From Natrialba asiatica DSM 12278 (GTDB lineage: Archaea; Halobacteriota; Halobacteria; Halobacteriales; Natrialbaceae), in the NCBI RefSeq assembly GCF_000337555.1, contig NZ_AOIO01000022.1, forward strand, positions 1-64,000: a DNA stretch of 64,000 bases, read 5' to 3'. This document shows, piece by piece, positions 1-8,563 of the stretch; position 1 is the stretch's first letter, and the number at the start of each line of letters is the position of its first letter. A program made the position numbers and the translations under genes. The notes beneath the pieces are model-generated. The model was not told the origin of the DNA. It saw only the letters and a list, made by a program, of their open reading frames with translations, and did no database searches.

Positions 1-1218
1 GTCAGAACCGCGCTGACGCCGCCGACCGGACCGGTCTTTCTCTCGGTCCCGGTCGACGTCCAGCAGGCCGAGACGGACCAGTCGCCCGAACGGCTCGGCC
101 AGATTCCGACCGCCGGACGCGGCGACGCGGACGCCATCGGCGAGGCCGTCACAGCGCTTGCCACCGCCACGGAACCCGTCATCGTCCTCGGTGACGAGGT
201 CGGCCGCCGGGGCTCCGAAGCGGTCGCAGCCGCGGTCGAACTCGCCGAGGCCGCCGGCGCACGAGTTCACAACGAGATCCTGGCCTACGAGGTGAACTTT
301 CCGACGGCTCACGAGCAGTGGCAGGGCGTCCTCTCGACGAAAGCGCCCGCGACGGCGGCGGCGATGGACACCGATACGCTCGTTTTCGTCGGCTGCTCGA
401 CGAATACGACGGTCACGCGACCGACGAGACGGTTGGTCCCCGACGACGCGAACTGCGTCCACATCGCCGCCGACGCCTGGGAACTCGGCAAGCACGCCCC
501 CGCCGATACGGCGGTGCTCGGCGATCCGGCGGCGATCCTGCCCGAACTCGCTGAGCGGGTCGCGGCGGCCGTCGACGAGGGCGAACGGGAGCGGCGACTC
601 GAAGGTGTCCGCGCGTGGGCCGAGAGCGAGGCGTCCGGTTCGGCGACGCCCGAGACGGTCGACGGGACGCTTACGAAAGCCGGTCTCGCGCGGGCGTTTC
701 GCCGCGCCGCGCCTGACGCGCTTATCGTCAGCGAAGCCATCACCGCGTCGCCGCCGCTCCTCGACGAGTTCCCGTTCGAGGCCACCCAGTTACTGGGGAC
801 GAAGGGCGGCGGACTCGGCTACGGACTGCCCGCGAGCGTCGGCGCTGCCGTCGCCGAACGCGAGGCGGGCGGCGATCGGTCCGTCCTGGGGTACGTCGGC
901 GACGGCTCGTACCTCTACTATCCGCAGACGCTGTACACGGCGACGCGGTACGACCTCGATCTGACCGTCGTCATCCCCGACAACCGGAACTATCGCATCC
1001 TCAAGGAGAACACGGCGGCGCTGATGGGCGGCGATCCGGACGAGTTCGACTACGCCGGCATCGAGTTCGAACCGCCGGTCGATCTGGTCGGGAGCGCCGA
1101 GGCGCACGGGGCAACCGGTATCAGCCTGGAGTCCCCGGGCGAGATCGGCGAGACGATAGGCGAGGCGCTCGAGCACGAGGGGCCGGTCGTCGTCGACGTG
1201 CCGGTCGTCGACCGTTGA
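1..1218 (+). CDS. ThDP-dependent enzyme (benzoylformate decarboxylase / acetolactate synthase-like), 5' truncated
   Basis: The reading frame is open from base 1 and encodes the last 405 residues of a thiamine-diphosphate enzyme; the N-terminal domain lies outside the window. The first residues (TPPTGPVFLSVPVDVQ) are the usual join between the PYR domain and the central domain. The C-terminal ThDP-binding domain carries GDGS at about residues 300-303, followed about 27 residues later by a DNRNY segment, which fits the GDG-X(24-27)-N signature that binds Mg-diphosphate. It also has the glycine-rich GTKGGGLGYGLPASVGAA stretch. Benzoylformate decarboxylase, acetolactate synthase and sulfopyruvate decarboxylase are hard to tell apart without the N-terminus. 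The wording 'benzoylformate decarboxylase-like' is an inference from the C-terminal half. The CDS ends in TGA, about 100 bases before the next gene. Confidence 0.85.
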   Translation, partial: VRTALTPPTGPVFLSVPVDVQQAETDQSPERLGQIPTAGRGDADAIGEAVTALATATEPVIVLGDEVGRRGSEAVAAAVELAEAAGARVHNEILAYEVNFPTAHEQWQGVLSTKAPATAAAMDTDTLVFVGCSTNTTVTRPTRRLVPDDANCVHIAADAWELGKHAPADTAVLGDPAAILPELAERVAAAVDEGERERRLEGVRAWAESEASGSATPETVDGTLTKAGLARAFRRAAPDALIVSEAITASPPLLDEFPFEATQLLGTKGGGLGYGLPASVGAAVAEREAGGDRSVLGYVGDGSYLYYPQTLYTATRYDLDLTVVIPDNRNYRILKENTAALMGGDPDEFDYAGIEFEPPVDLVGSAEAHGATGISLESPGEIGETIGEALEHEGPVVVDVPVVDR

Positions 1219-1265
1219 GGGGCCCCCAGTTTCGGCCGTGTACTCGCGTCGGAAAAATATCTGTT

Positions 1266-1276
1266 CTTTTATATAT
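1266..1276 (+). promoter_or_regulatory. TATA box for the DUF7139-like gene
   Basis: An AT-rich run (tttatatatg) sits in otherwise GC-rich DNA about 43-53 bases before the ATG at 1319. It would place a transcript start near 1297 and leave a short leader. The call rests on base composition and position only. Confidence 0.45.
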
Positions 1277-1318
1277 GTCTGACGTATCGTTTTGTGCTGG
1301 GAGAGCGAACGGGCCAGC

Positions 1319-2326
1319 ATGACAAGCCTGACGGAGGCGTACGAGGGGAACACCCGGGAGGTGACGAGCCGACGGCGGCTGTACGCCGGCACGGGGCTCG
1401 TCCTGGTGGGTGCGATTCTCGCCGTCGTCGCCGTACTCGTCGCCACGACGGACGTCGCCGCCGAGTTCGTGGTCGGGTTCACCGATTGGGGAATGGGCGA
1501 TGGGTACGCGGTCGTCCGCGTCGCCGGCGTCCTCGCGGGGATCGGCGTCCCGGCCGCACTCGTCGGCGTCTTTACGGTTTTGCCGGCGAGCCGCCGCGTT
1601 CGGGCCGCCGCCGCGATCAGCGCGAGTCTCTGCCTCCTCGGGGTCGTGCTCTTCTGGTACGCCTACCCCCATCGCTGGCGCTACGGCAGCGATCAACTCA
1701 CGCTCGAAGTCTCCGCGATCTACCTCCTCGGCCTCTTCATCGCCGTCTGGTGTCTGTTCGTCGCCGTCGTCAACTTCAAAACGCGAAACGACCCCGGCGG
1801 CATGCTCGAGATGAACGTGACGCGGCACAATCAGACGGTCGTCGAAGTCGAGGAGTCGACCGATCCGGGCGGGCTCGGCGGTATCGGATTCCTCGGTGGA
1901 ACCCCCGACGGAGACGTCGAAACGCAGACGAACGGCGACGAAACCGACGGCGGTCTATCCTCCTCCCGATCGACTTCGTCCTCCTCAGCCGCCTCGAAAG
2001 CCGGACAGGCGAGAGAGGGGGCCACGACACAGTCGACAGCCGCCACCGGAGCCGTCACAAGCGACGGGGGCGCAACCGCAACCAAACTCTCCTCGCCGAT
2101 CGAGTCCGAGCCGCTCGGCGACGGCACGGACGCAGAAATCGTCACGGATGCGCCGGACGATGCCACAGCGACCGAACCAGCCGAGCCGACCGATCGCTAC
2201 TGTGGCAACTGCAGGCACTTCGAGTACGTCCGCTCGTCTTCGGGAATGGTTCCGTACTGCGCCTACCACGAACAGGGCATGGACGATATGGACGCTTGTG
2301 AAGAGTGGACGCCGAACCGCCGGTAA
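1319..2326 (+). CDS. Haloarchaeal membrane protein with C-terminal four-cysteine zinc motif (DUF7139-like)
   Basis: This 335-residue protein has four predicted membrane helices in the first 150 residues (starting near TGLVLVGAIL, VRVAGVLAGI, AAAISASLCL and SAIYLLGLFI). A long, low-complexity acidic and Ser/Thr-rich linker follows, then a conserved tail with CGNC, a second Cys in VPYC and a final Cys in DACEEW. That Cys spacing suggests a small zinc-binding knuckle exposed on one face of the membrane. I chose the ATG at 1319 (MTSLTEAYEG) because it follows a TATA-like element; an in-frame GTG lies nine codons upstream. I recall it as DUF7139, a haloarchaea-specific family. Its function is unknown; a scaffold or sensor role would be a guess. 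Confidence 0.8.
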   Translation: MTSLTEAYEGNTREVTSRRRLYAGTGLVLVGAILAVVAVLVATTDVAAEFVVGFTDWGMGDGYAVVRVAGVLAGIGVPAALVGVFTVLPASRRVRAAAAISASLCLLGVVLFWYAYPHRWRYGSDQLTLEVSAIYLLGLFIAVWCLFVAVVNFKTRNDPGGMLEMNVTRHNQTVVEVEESTDPGGLGGIGFLGGTPDGDVETQTNGDETDGGLSSSRSTSSSSAASKAGQAREGATTQSTAATGAVTSDGGATATKLSSPIESEPLGDGTDAEIVTDAPDDATATEPAEPTDRYCGNCRHFEYVRSSSGMVPYCAYHEQGMDDMDACEEWTPNRR

Positions 2327-2348
2327 GTGATAGCAGTCGCGGTACCGA

Positions 2349-2834
2349 TTAGAAGCCGATCGACTGCCGCGCGAGTTCAATTCCTTCCTGCGGGAACCGG
2401 AACACGAGAACCGCCGCCAGTGCGACCTCCGCGGCGGTCACGAGGACCGTCACGAGATCGGCGCGCCGACTGCTGACCGCGACGCCGACCGGCAGGCCGA
2501 ACTCCTGCTTCCAGAGGGGATAGAAGAGCGCGATCCCGCGCTTGCTCCCCGCCACGTCGAGGACGTAGTGCGTCAGAATACCGACCCAGACCCACTCGAG
2601 GTTGCCGAAGAGTTCGGGAAAGACGGCGAAGCCGGCCAGAATCGGCAGGTTGTGCAGCGTCTTTCTGTGCTTGCCGAACGCGGTGTCGACGTCCGGAAAC
2701 AGCGCGCCGAGCGTGATCGGAACGCCGATTGAGACGATGGTCTCGAAGGTCGCCAGATTCCCGGCCGGTTCGAGCAGGTATCCCAGTCCGATACTCAACA
2801 GCGCGGCGTTGAGGACGTGCCCCTTCTTGTTCAT
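2349..2834 (-). CDS. Membrane-bound metal-dependent hydrolase family protein (YdjM/LexA-regulated type)
   Basis: This 161-residue integral membrane protein begins MNKKGHVLNAALLSIGLGYLL, the typical opening of the DUF457/YdjM family (short N-terminus, early His, then a helix). A conserved LFPDVDTAFGKHRKTLHN segment and a later LTHYVLD supply the His and Asp residues normally proposed as metal ligands. Four hydrophobic segments are visible. I chose the ATG at 2834; the codon before it is GTG. The gene runs tail-to-tail with the DUF7139-like gene, with a gap of about 22 bases. A second, more distant member of the family is at 59141-59656. Substrate and reaction are unknown for the family. Confidence 0.85.
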   Translation of the reverse strand: MNKKGHVLNAALLSIGLGYLLEPAGNLATFETIVSIGVPITLGALFPDVDTAFGKHRKTLHNLPILAGFAVFPELFGNLEWVWVGILTHYVLDVAGSKRGIALFYPLWKQEFGLPVGVAVSSRRADLVTVLVTAAEVALAAVLVFRFPQEGIELARQSIGF

Positions 2835-2882
2835 CACCCGATACTCGAAATCCGACCGCCGAATAGCTTTCTTTTGTGACTC

Positions 2883-3488
2883 TCACTCGGCCGTATCAGT
2901 ATCGGTGTCGGTGTCGGTGTCAGTGTCAGCGTTAGTCTCGAGATCGATATCAGTCTCGGCGTCGACCGCCTCGGGATGCTGGCCTTTGACTTCCGCGAGC
3001 AAATCCGCGAGCGCCCGATCGACGGTCTTCGCGCGAACGTCCGCCCGGTCGCCGCTGAACTCGTAGCGCGAGACCGTCGCGTAAGAGGATTCGCTTCCCC
3101 AGGGACCGGCGTAGGCGACGCCGATGAAGACGGTGCCGACCGGCGTCTCCTCGCCCCCGCCGGTGGGCCCGGCGACGCCGGTGGTTGAGACGCCCCAGGT
3201 GACGTTCGTCACGTCGCGGACGCCGCGGGCCATCTCCCGTGCGACCGGTTCGGAGACAGCGCCGTGCTCATCGAGCGGTTCTCGACCGACGCCGAGGTGG
3301 CGGCGTTTGGCGTCGTAGGCGTAGGTCGTCAGCCCGGACTCGAAGTAGTCGCTCGCGCCCGGCACGGCGGTGATCGCCGCCCCGATCAGGCCGCCGGTAC
3401 AGGACTCGGCGACCGAAAGCGTTTCTTCGGTCTCTCGAAGCGCGTCGGCAACGTCCATCGGGAGGGTGCGATCGATGTCGTCGTTCAT
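2883..3488 (-). CDS. CinA C-terminal domain protein, nicotinamide-nucleotide amidase
   Basis: This is a 201-residue stand-alone CinA C-terminal (PncC) domain. It is predicted to deamidate NMN to nicotinate mononucleotide in the cytosol as part of pyridine nucleotide salvage. Visible family motifs are LSVAESCTGGLIGAAIT near the N-terminus, with the catalytic Ser/Cys region, and TTGVAGPTGGGEETPVGTVFIGV in the middle. The COG1058 N-terminal domain of full CinA is absent, as usual for the short form. I prefer the ATG at 3488 (MNDDIDRT) to one 10 codons upstream. The last 20 or so residues are a DT repeat (DTDTDTDT...) encoded by a GTGTCG hexanucleotide microsatellite, so the tail is probably variable and dispensable. 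Confidence 0.88.
   Translation of the reverse strand: MNDDIDRTLPMDVADALRETEETLSVAESCTGGLIGAAITAVPGASDYFESGLTTYAYDAKRRHLGVGREPLDEHGAVSEPVAREMARGVRDVTNVTWGVSTTGVAGPTGGGEETPVGTVFIGVAYAGPWGSESSYATVSRYEFSGDRADVRAKTVDRALADLLAEVKGQHPEAVDAETDIDLETNADTDTDTDTDTDTAE
2893..2930. repeat. GTGTCG/GTATCG hexanucleotide microsatellite in the cinA-like 3' end
   Basis: About six imperfect GTRTCR units in tandem encode the Asp-Thr repeat at the C-terminus of the neighbouring amidase. Units of six bases keep the frame when the copy number changes. Confidence 0.8.
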
Positions 3489-3639
3489 AGCTGTCCGAAG
3501 GGGATCCAGCGTTGTCAAGGCGCGGTTGGCTCACCGTCGGAGGCGACGGACGGAACGGCTACGAGGCCATCGAGAGCGACGGAACGAAGAGAACGGCGGA
3601 ACGGAAAGAACGACGGTACGGGCAGTCCCATACACCCCC

Positions 3640-4740
3640 ATGGAGTACGAGACGCCGCTTTTCTTCCACGTCATGGAGTACGCCGACCGAGCGGAGACAG
3701 ATGTCATCGACATGGTCAGCGGCAACCCCGACTGGAAGCCACCCGAGGCGCTTCGAACCGGCCTCCACGAGTTCGCCGACGCCGACCCGGACCGATTCCA
3801 GTACCCGCCGAGCGACGGACTGATCGAACTCCGCGCGGAAATCGCCGACCGCCGCGGCGTCGACATCGACCAGGTCGTCATCACGAACGGGGCGGGCGAA
3901 GCGAACTACCTCGCGATGGCCCGGGCGATGGAACGCAACCGGGGGAGCGAGATCCTGTTGACCGAACCCGTCTACCCCTACTACCCCGGCAAGACGACGA
4001 TGCTCGGCGGCACACAGCGTTTCGTCTCGACGGACGAGGCGGGCCAACTCGATCCCGCCGACGTGCGCGCCGCCGCGAGCGACGAGACGGCCGCCATCGT
4101 CGTCAACTCGCCGAACAACCCGACGGGCGCGGTATACCCCGAGGAAACCGTTCGCGAACTCGTCGCCGCCGCCGAAGCGTACGACGCGATCCTCATCAGC
4201 GACGAGGTCTACGACCACTTCGATCTCTCGGGCCAGTTCTCGAGCGCCCTCGGCGTCGACTCCGATCACCGAATCGTCACCAACGCCTTCTCGAAATCGC
4301 TCGCGATCACCGGCTTCCGGGTCGGGTACGCCATCTTCCCGCCTGAACTCGTCGCAAACGCGCGGAGTCGGCACATGCTCGTCAACGTCGCCGGGAGCCG
4401 CCCGGCCCAGTACGCGGTGTTACACGCCCTGCGCGAGACGGACCCGGACTACTATCGGCGCAACCGCGAGCTGCTGCGCGAGCGCGTCGAGACGTTCACC
4501 GATGCGCTGGACGCCGCGGGCGCGGCCTATACAACACCACAAGGGGCGTTCTACGTCATGGCTCGGTTCGAAGGGTATCCGGGAACGCTCGCAAACATCG
4601 AGCAATTGATCGACGAAATCGGCGTCGCGGGGATGCCCGGCGACGCGTTCGGGGACTCTCGCAGCGACTGGCTCCGGTTCGCCCTCGTCACCCCGCGCGT
4701 CGAGGAAGCCGCCGAACGGTTGGTGCAGTACTTCGATTGA
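3640..4740 (+). CDS. Class I/II pyridoxal-phosphate-dependent aminotransferase
   Basis: This 366-residue fold-type I aminotransferase, of the aspartate or aromatic aminotransferase kind, moves an amino group between an amino acid and a 2-oxo acid in the cytosol. Visible motifs are VSGNPDW (substrate loop), VVITNGAGEANYLAM (PLP phosphate contacts), NSPNNPTGAVYP with the Asn that binds the PLP O3', ISDEVYD with the Asp paired to the pyridine nitrogen, NAFSKSLAITGFRVGY with the Schiff-base Lys, and a late LRFAL with the Arg that binds the substrate carboxylate. The start at 3640 (MEYETPLFF) is chosen because family members begin there; the upstream open frame is rich in Arg/Ser and looks non-coding. 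Donor specificity cannot be read from sequence. Confidence 0.92.
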   Translation: MEYETPLFFHVMEYADRAETDVIDMVSGNPDWKPPEALRTGLHEFADADPDRFQYPPSDGLIELRAEIADRRGVDIDQVVITNGAGEANYLAMARAMERNRGSEILLTEPVYPYYPGKTTMLGGTQRFVSTDEAGQLDPADVRAAASDETAAIVVNSPNNPTGAVYPEETVRELVAAAEAYDAILISDEVYDHFDLSGQFSSALGVDSDHRIVTNAFSKSLAITGFRVGYAIFPPELVANARSRHMLVNVAGSRPAQYAVLHALRETDPDYYRRNRELLRERVETFTDALDAAGAAYTTPQGAFYVMARFEGYPGTLANIEQLIDEIGVAGMPGDAFGDSRSDWLRFALVTPRVEEAAERLVQYFD

Positions 4741-4895
4741 TCGGCCGTTCCTGCCGACTCGAGTTCGCTCCGCTGTTCGAACGCCGACGACCCTCGAGTT
4801 CGCGCTTTCGAACGCCGCTGAAGCAGCGAGACCGAGCGGGTACCGCTGCCACTGCTAGCTTTATCAGCCGGGTCGATGTCGTCATCCCTATCGCT

Positions 4896-5288
4896 ATGAA
4901 CTACACCGAGTTCATCGGCCAGGTCCAACACGAACTCGAGTTCGCACGGGCCGGCCAGGCCGTTCGGGCGACCCGAGCCGTCCTGACGACGCTGGGAGAA
5001 CGGCTCCAGGGGGGAGAGGCAACCGACCTCGCCAGCCCGCTCCCGATGGAGATCGACCGGTACCTGATCGCGGCCGATCACGGACAGCGCTTCGACTATC
5101 AGGAGTTTCTCGACCGAGTTGCCGAACGGGAAGGCGTCGATCGTTCCGATGCGAACTACCACGCCCAGCAACTGGTTGCTATCGTCGCGTCCGTGGTTCC
5201 CCCGGGAAACATCGAAAAAGTACGGAACGGCCTGCCGGAGGACTTCGATCCGCTGTTCGAACTGATCGACGAGTCCGCTCTCGAATGA
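4896..5288 (+). CDS. DUF2267 domain protein
   Basis: This 130-residue soluble, acidic, helical protein starts MNYTEFIGQVQHELEFARAGQAVRATRAVLTTLGERL, the standard DUF2267 opening, with the usual LxxEIxxYL-like segment (LPMEIDRYLIAADHG) and FxxRVAEREG. The family is widespread, and in haloarchaea it often sits beside stress proteins. The stop overlaps the start of the UspA gene by four bases (ATGA), so the two are probably co-transcribed and translationally coupled. The ATG at 4896 was chosen over an upstream extension that reads like non-coding Arg/Ser-rich sequence. The molecular role of the family is not established. Confidence 0.88.
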   Translation: MNYTEFIGQVQHELEFARAGQAVRATRAVLTTLGERLQGGEATDLASPLPMEIDRYLIAADHGQRFDYQEFLDRVAEREGVDRSDANYHAQQLVAIVASVVPPGNIEKVRNGLPEDFDPLFELIDESALE

Positions 5289-5728
5289 CCCGAGAGCACG
5301 CCGGTGACAGCCGCATACTCGTCCCCTACGATGGCTCGGAACCGGCGACGGCCGCACTCGAGTTCGCGTTCGAAACGTTCCCCGACGCGGCGATCACCGC
5401 CCTCTACGTGATCCCGATCGCAGAAACGACGTTCGAGCCGCTCGAGGGACCGGAACTTCGCCTGCCCGTCACCGAGCGGGCCCGCGAGTACGCGACCGAC
5501 CTCCTCGAGGAGGCGACCGCGCTCGCTGCGAGCGCGGATCGTGAACTCGAAACGGAGGTCGCGGCGGGCAAGCCGGAGCGGCGGATCGTCGATCGGGCGG
5601 CCGATGAGGGTTACGAGACGATCGTTATCGGGAGTCACGGGCGAGACGGCGTGTCTCGCGTGTTGCTCGGGAGCGTCGCGGAGAGCGTCGTTCGGCGGTC
5701 ACCGGTCCCGGTTACGGTCGTCCGATAA
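5285..5728 (+). CDS. Universal stress protein, UspA family
   Basis: This 147-residue cytosolic protein is a single UspA domain. The N-terminal RILVPYDGSEPATAALEFAF forms the first strand and the nucleotide-contacting Asp. The C-terminal GSHGRDGVSRVLLGSVAESVVRRSPVPVTVV matches the ATP-binding G-2X-G-9X-G(S/T) signature, so it is probably of the ATP-binding type. It overlaps the DUF2267 gene by four bases, which suggests both are made in fixed proportion. Such proteins usually dimerise and accumulate under stress. No specific partner can be inferred beyond the neighbouring DUF2267 protein. Confidence 0.93.
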   Translation: MTREHAGDSRILVPYDGSEPATAALEFAFETFPDAAITALYVIPIAETTFEPLEGPELRLPVTERAREYATDLLEEATALAASADRELETEVAAGKPERRIVDRAADEGYETIVIGSHGRDGVSRVLLGSVAESVVRRSPVPVTVVR

Positions 5729-5820
5729 CTCGCGTTTTCCGTTGTACCTCCGTCCTTCGTTCGGCCAGAGACCTACGTTGGACCGACGAATACTCGTGTG
5801 ATCGAATCGAAGCGACTGAC

Positions 5821-7077
5821 ATGAGTGGAATCGACGTTGGAGTCGTCGACGAGGACGAGACGGAGACTGTCGCCGGTGCAGACGGCGGCGAAACCGACAG
5901 CGGCGACTCGAATACGATCGAGGTCACGCCGACGAGTTCACCTGACGAGGAGCCAGCGCGGGAAACGGTCGATGTCGAGCCGTCCGACGAGCCGATCGAC
6001 GGGCCGGAGTACGTCCTCTACGGCGGGAAAGGTGGCGTCGGCAAGACGACGATGGCCGCCGCGACCGCGCTCGATAGCGCCCGGGGCGGGACCAGCACGC
6101 TCGTCGTCTCGACGGACCCCGCCCACTCGCTCTCCGATACGTTCGAGATCGACGTGCCCGCCGAACCGGCCCGACTTCGCGAGGACGTGCCGCTCTACGG
6201 TGCCGAGATCGACCCCGAAGCGGCTGCGGAACGCGGCCAGGCGATTTTCGGTGGCGGCGGTGAGGACGCCGAGTTCGGTGCCGGCGACGGATCCGACGGC
6301 TTCGGCGAGGGCGATCCGTTCGGCGGCTCCGGCGACCAGAGCGGGGCCGGCGGGCTGGGTGATCTCGGGGGCCTCGGCGACATGCTCGGCGGGGAGAATC
6401 CCATGGAAGCGATGCTCGGTGGTGCGATGCCCGGCGCGGACGAGGCCGCGGCGATGCAGTTGTTGCTCGCGTACATGGACGACGAGCGATTCGACCGCGT
6501 CGTCGTCGACACGGCACCGACGGGCCACACCTTGCGATTGCTTCAGTTGCCGGAGGTCATGGACACGATGGTCGGCCGGATGCTCAAACTCCGCCAGCGG
6601 CTAAGCGGCATGTTCGAGGGCATGAAGGGGCTGTTCGGCGGCCAGGACGACGAGGAGCAGACGCAGGATCTGTCCGATCTGAAGGAGTTGCGAACGCGTA
6701 TCGAACGGCTCCGGTCGGCGCTCCAGGATCCCACGCGAACGGACTTTCGGATCGTGATGATCCCCGAGGAGATGAGCGTCTACGAGTCGACGCGGCTGCG
6801 AGAGCAGTTGCGGGAGTTCGAGATCCCCGTCGGCACGGTCGTCGTCAACCGCGTGATGGAGCCGCTTTCGAACGTCACCGACGACGTCGACGGCGAGTTC
6901 TTGCGGCCGAACCTGGACGACTGCGAGTTCTGCCAGCGCCGCTGGGACGTCCAGCAGTCGGCGCTCGCGGAGGCCCAGGACCTCTTTCGGGGACCGGACG
7001 TGCGGCGAGTGCCGCTGTTCGCCGACGAGGTCCGCGGAATCGGGATGCTCGAAGTCGTCGCGGCCTGTCTCCGGTAG
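5821..7077 (+). CDS. ArsA/Get3 (TRC40) family ATPase with acidic N-terminal extension
   Basis: This 418-residue SIMIBI-class ATPase has the deviant Walker A GGKGGVGKTT at residues 68-77, STDPAHSLSDTF (switch I), VVVDTAPTGHTLRLLQLPEVMD (switch II/A-motif) and a late CEFC pair matching the zinc-binding CxxC of Get3. Get3 proteins deliver tail-anchored membrane proteins; ArsA proteins energise arsenite export. The CxxC and the single ATPase half favour the Get3 type. Unusual features are an acidic 60-residue N-terminal extension and a Gly/Met-rich insert (about residues 140-210, with GLGDMLGG and MEAMLGGAMPG repeats) where Get3 has its client-binding helices. No arsenic genes are adjacent. Confidence 0.9.
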   Translation: MSGIDVGVVDEDETETVAGADGGETDSGDSNTIEVTPTSSPDEEPARETVDVEPSDEPIDGPEYVLYGGKGGVGKTTMAAATALDSARGGTSTLVVSTDPAHSLSDTFEIDVPAEPARLREDVPLYGAEIDPEAAAERGQAIFGGGGEDAEFGAGDGSDGFGEGDPFGGSGDQSGAGGLGDLGGLGDMLGGENPMEAMLGGAMPGADEAAAMQLLLAYMDDERFDRVVVDTAPTGHTLRLLQLPEVMDTMVGRMLKLRQRLSGMFEGMKGLFGGQDDEEQTQDLSDLKELRTRIERLRSALQDPTRTDFRIVMIPEEMSVYESTRLREQLREFEIPVGTVVVNRVMEPLSNVTDDVDGEFLRPNLDDCEFCQRRWDVQQSALAEAQDLFRGPDVRRVPLFADEVRGIGMLEVVAACLR

Positions 7078-7320
7078 CCGGCCACTCGATCGTCTCGCGT
7101 CGAAACGCCTCTCGAATCCGTCGCGACAATCCGGTCGTCACGTCGAGAACGGCGTTCACCTGCGCTTACGTCCGATTATTCCTGCTCGTCGACGGGAAGC
7201 AACACGCGATACGTGGGCGATGATTCGATGTGGGCCCGAAAGTGATTTTCCGCTGTCCGTCTCGGCGTGCCGTCACCTGTATCGGCCGCGCCGGTTACGA
7301 TCGCAACGGAAGCACCGCGC
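7078..7320. other. Intergenic, no supported gene
   Basis: This lies between the converging ArsA gene and the 7321-7725 membrane gene. A minus-strand frame reads through it (ending near 7176 with a PTYRVLLPVDEQE tail) but overlaps the 3' half of the membrane gene and lacks a credible start. It could be a decayed gene end. I would not annotate it. Confidence 0.4.
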
Positions 7321-7725
7321 TCAGCGATTCGTCGCGTTGAACTCGTTGCGGTGACGGTAAAGGTATGCTGCAATGAGTCCCGAACCCACGGCGCTACCGA
7401 GCGCTGAGAGGTCACCGGTGGTGATTCCTGCGGCAAGGCCACCGAACGTACTCCCGGTATAGAGGAGAACCATCCAACTCCAGGCCCAGTACAGCCCGCT
7501 CCACAATCCCGCGGCTAAAACGAGCACACCGAGGCCGAACCCGAGTAGCAACGCTGGGACGACGAGCGACAGCAGAGTTCTCGACGCGAGACGTGGCTCA
7601 AGCTCGACGATGGAGAACATGCCGAAACCGGCCACGACGAACGCACAGAGGCCCGTGACGCCCGCAAGAGTTTTTACACCGAGAGCAGGTTCCCCCGAAG
7701 GCGTATCGGTACCGCTGCGTTCCAT
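7321..7725 (-). CDS. Four-helix membrane protein of unknown function
   Basis: This 134-residue protein has four hydrophobic segments (TLAGVTGLCAFVVAGFGMFS, TLLSLVVPALLLGFGLGVLVL, LYWAWSWMVLLYTGSTFGGLA and LSALGSAVGSGLIAAYLY) and ends in a short basic/polar tail. The ATG at 7725 is preferred to a TTG just upstream. It resembles the many small haloarchaeal integral membrane proteins with paired Trp residues between helices 2 and 3. I recognise no enzymatic motif and no operon partner: its neighbours are on the opposite strand. Function unknown. Confidence 0.7.
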   Translation of the reverse strand: MERSGTDTPSGEPALGVKTLAGVTGLCAFVVAGFGMFSIVELEPRLASRTLLSLVVPALLLGFGLGVLVLAAGLWSGLYWAWSWMVLLYTGSTFGGLAAGITTGDLSALGSAVGSGLIAAYLYRHRNEFNATNR

Positions 7726-7876
7726 CAATCGCGTAGACGGGAAGTCGCTATATATCGATACTGATCGGCACCCTTCCTATCCGGCAGGGTTTCCACCGGC
7801 AGGCACCGCTTTGAACTCGTTCGGTACGGCGGCAAAACACGTACGACAAATCGCGTGGTATTCGGTCCAAGCATCG

Positions 7877-7996
7877 ATGATCGAGACACTGATAATCGCG
7901 CTCGTAAGCGTCGTAGCCGTGGTTCTGCTATTCCTTCCAAACTGGGCGATCAACTGGTGGCAGACGCAGAAACGGGATGAGACCGACTCGGAGTAG
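7877..7996 (+). CDS. Possible small single-span membrane protein (39 aa)
   Basis: The short frame MIETLIIALVSVVAVVLLFL continues NWAINWWQTQKRDETDSE, that is, one long hydrophobic helix, an aromatic belt of three Trp and a charged tail on the inside. The composition is what a true single-pass peptide looks like, not that of a shadow frame. It lies between two genes of opposite strand and is too short for routine gene calling. There is no recognised family. Confidence 0.45.
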   Translation: MIETLIIALVSVVAVVLLFLPNWAINWWQTQKRDETDSE

Positions 7997-8198
7997 TCCG
8001 ATCCGTCACAACCGGTCGTGCTTCGCGATTGTGCTGCTGTGACGACGGTGAGTGGAACTCCGTCCACCTCCAGACGACCGGTGGCTGAACGTCTGTGGTA
8101 CCGCCCAGGTCCGTCGCAAAGACGGGAATCGACACTGCTCCCGGTTGCGACACCACCCAACGCCATCGCCTTCGGAAGCGGCTACATCCCGCCCCCAG

Positions 8199-8336
8199 AT
8201 GGCCCGCGTCGGCGTCGGACTCAACGTCATCGAGATCGTATTGATCACATTCGTCGCACTGCTGTGGCTCCCGATGGCGCGGGGTATCGACCTGGGAACA
8301 CTCCCCACCGAGGTCGTCGAGTCCTGGGGCGGCTAA
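8199..8336 (+). CDS. Possible small single-span membrane protein (45 aa)
   Basis: The ATG at 8199 opens MARVGVGLNVIEIVLITFVA, then LLWLPMARGIDLGTLPTEVVESWGG. One membrane helix is followed by a short acidic tail. The upstream in-frame sequence is His/Arg-rich and looks untranslated. With the 39-residue ORF at 7877 it forms a pair of candidate microproteins in one intergenic interval. Function unknown. Confidence 0.45.
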   Translation: MARVGVGLNVIEIVLITFVALLWLPMARGIDLGTLPTEVVESWGG

Positions 8337-8563
8337 CCCCCTCGAGCCGGCGTTTTCCCGCGATACCGGACCGTTCCCATCAACTGAGAATCAGCGCGCC
8401 GCTTGATTGGGAAACTCGCCAACGATAGGCACGGGCACGATGACCACGACGCGACGACGCAGCCGAGTTCAGCTGACGCCCGACCTGTCCCCAGGCGAAA
8501 CGCCACACTCGGATACCGCGCTCCCATAGCATCGCACTCGTCATCCTTCGGCCCTTCTGTCCC

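Noticed and set aside
7176-7442. Minus-strand frame ending VLLPVDEQE
   Set aside because: It overlaps the membrane-protein gene and has mediocre codon bias and no good start. It is at most a gene remnant.
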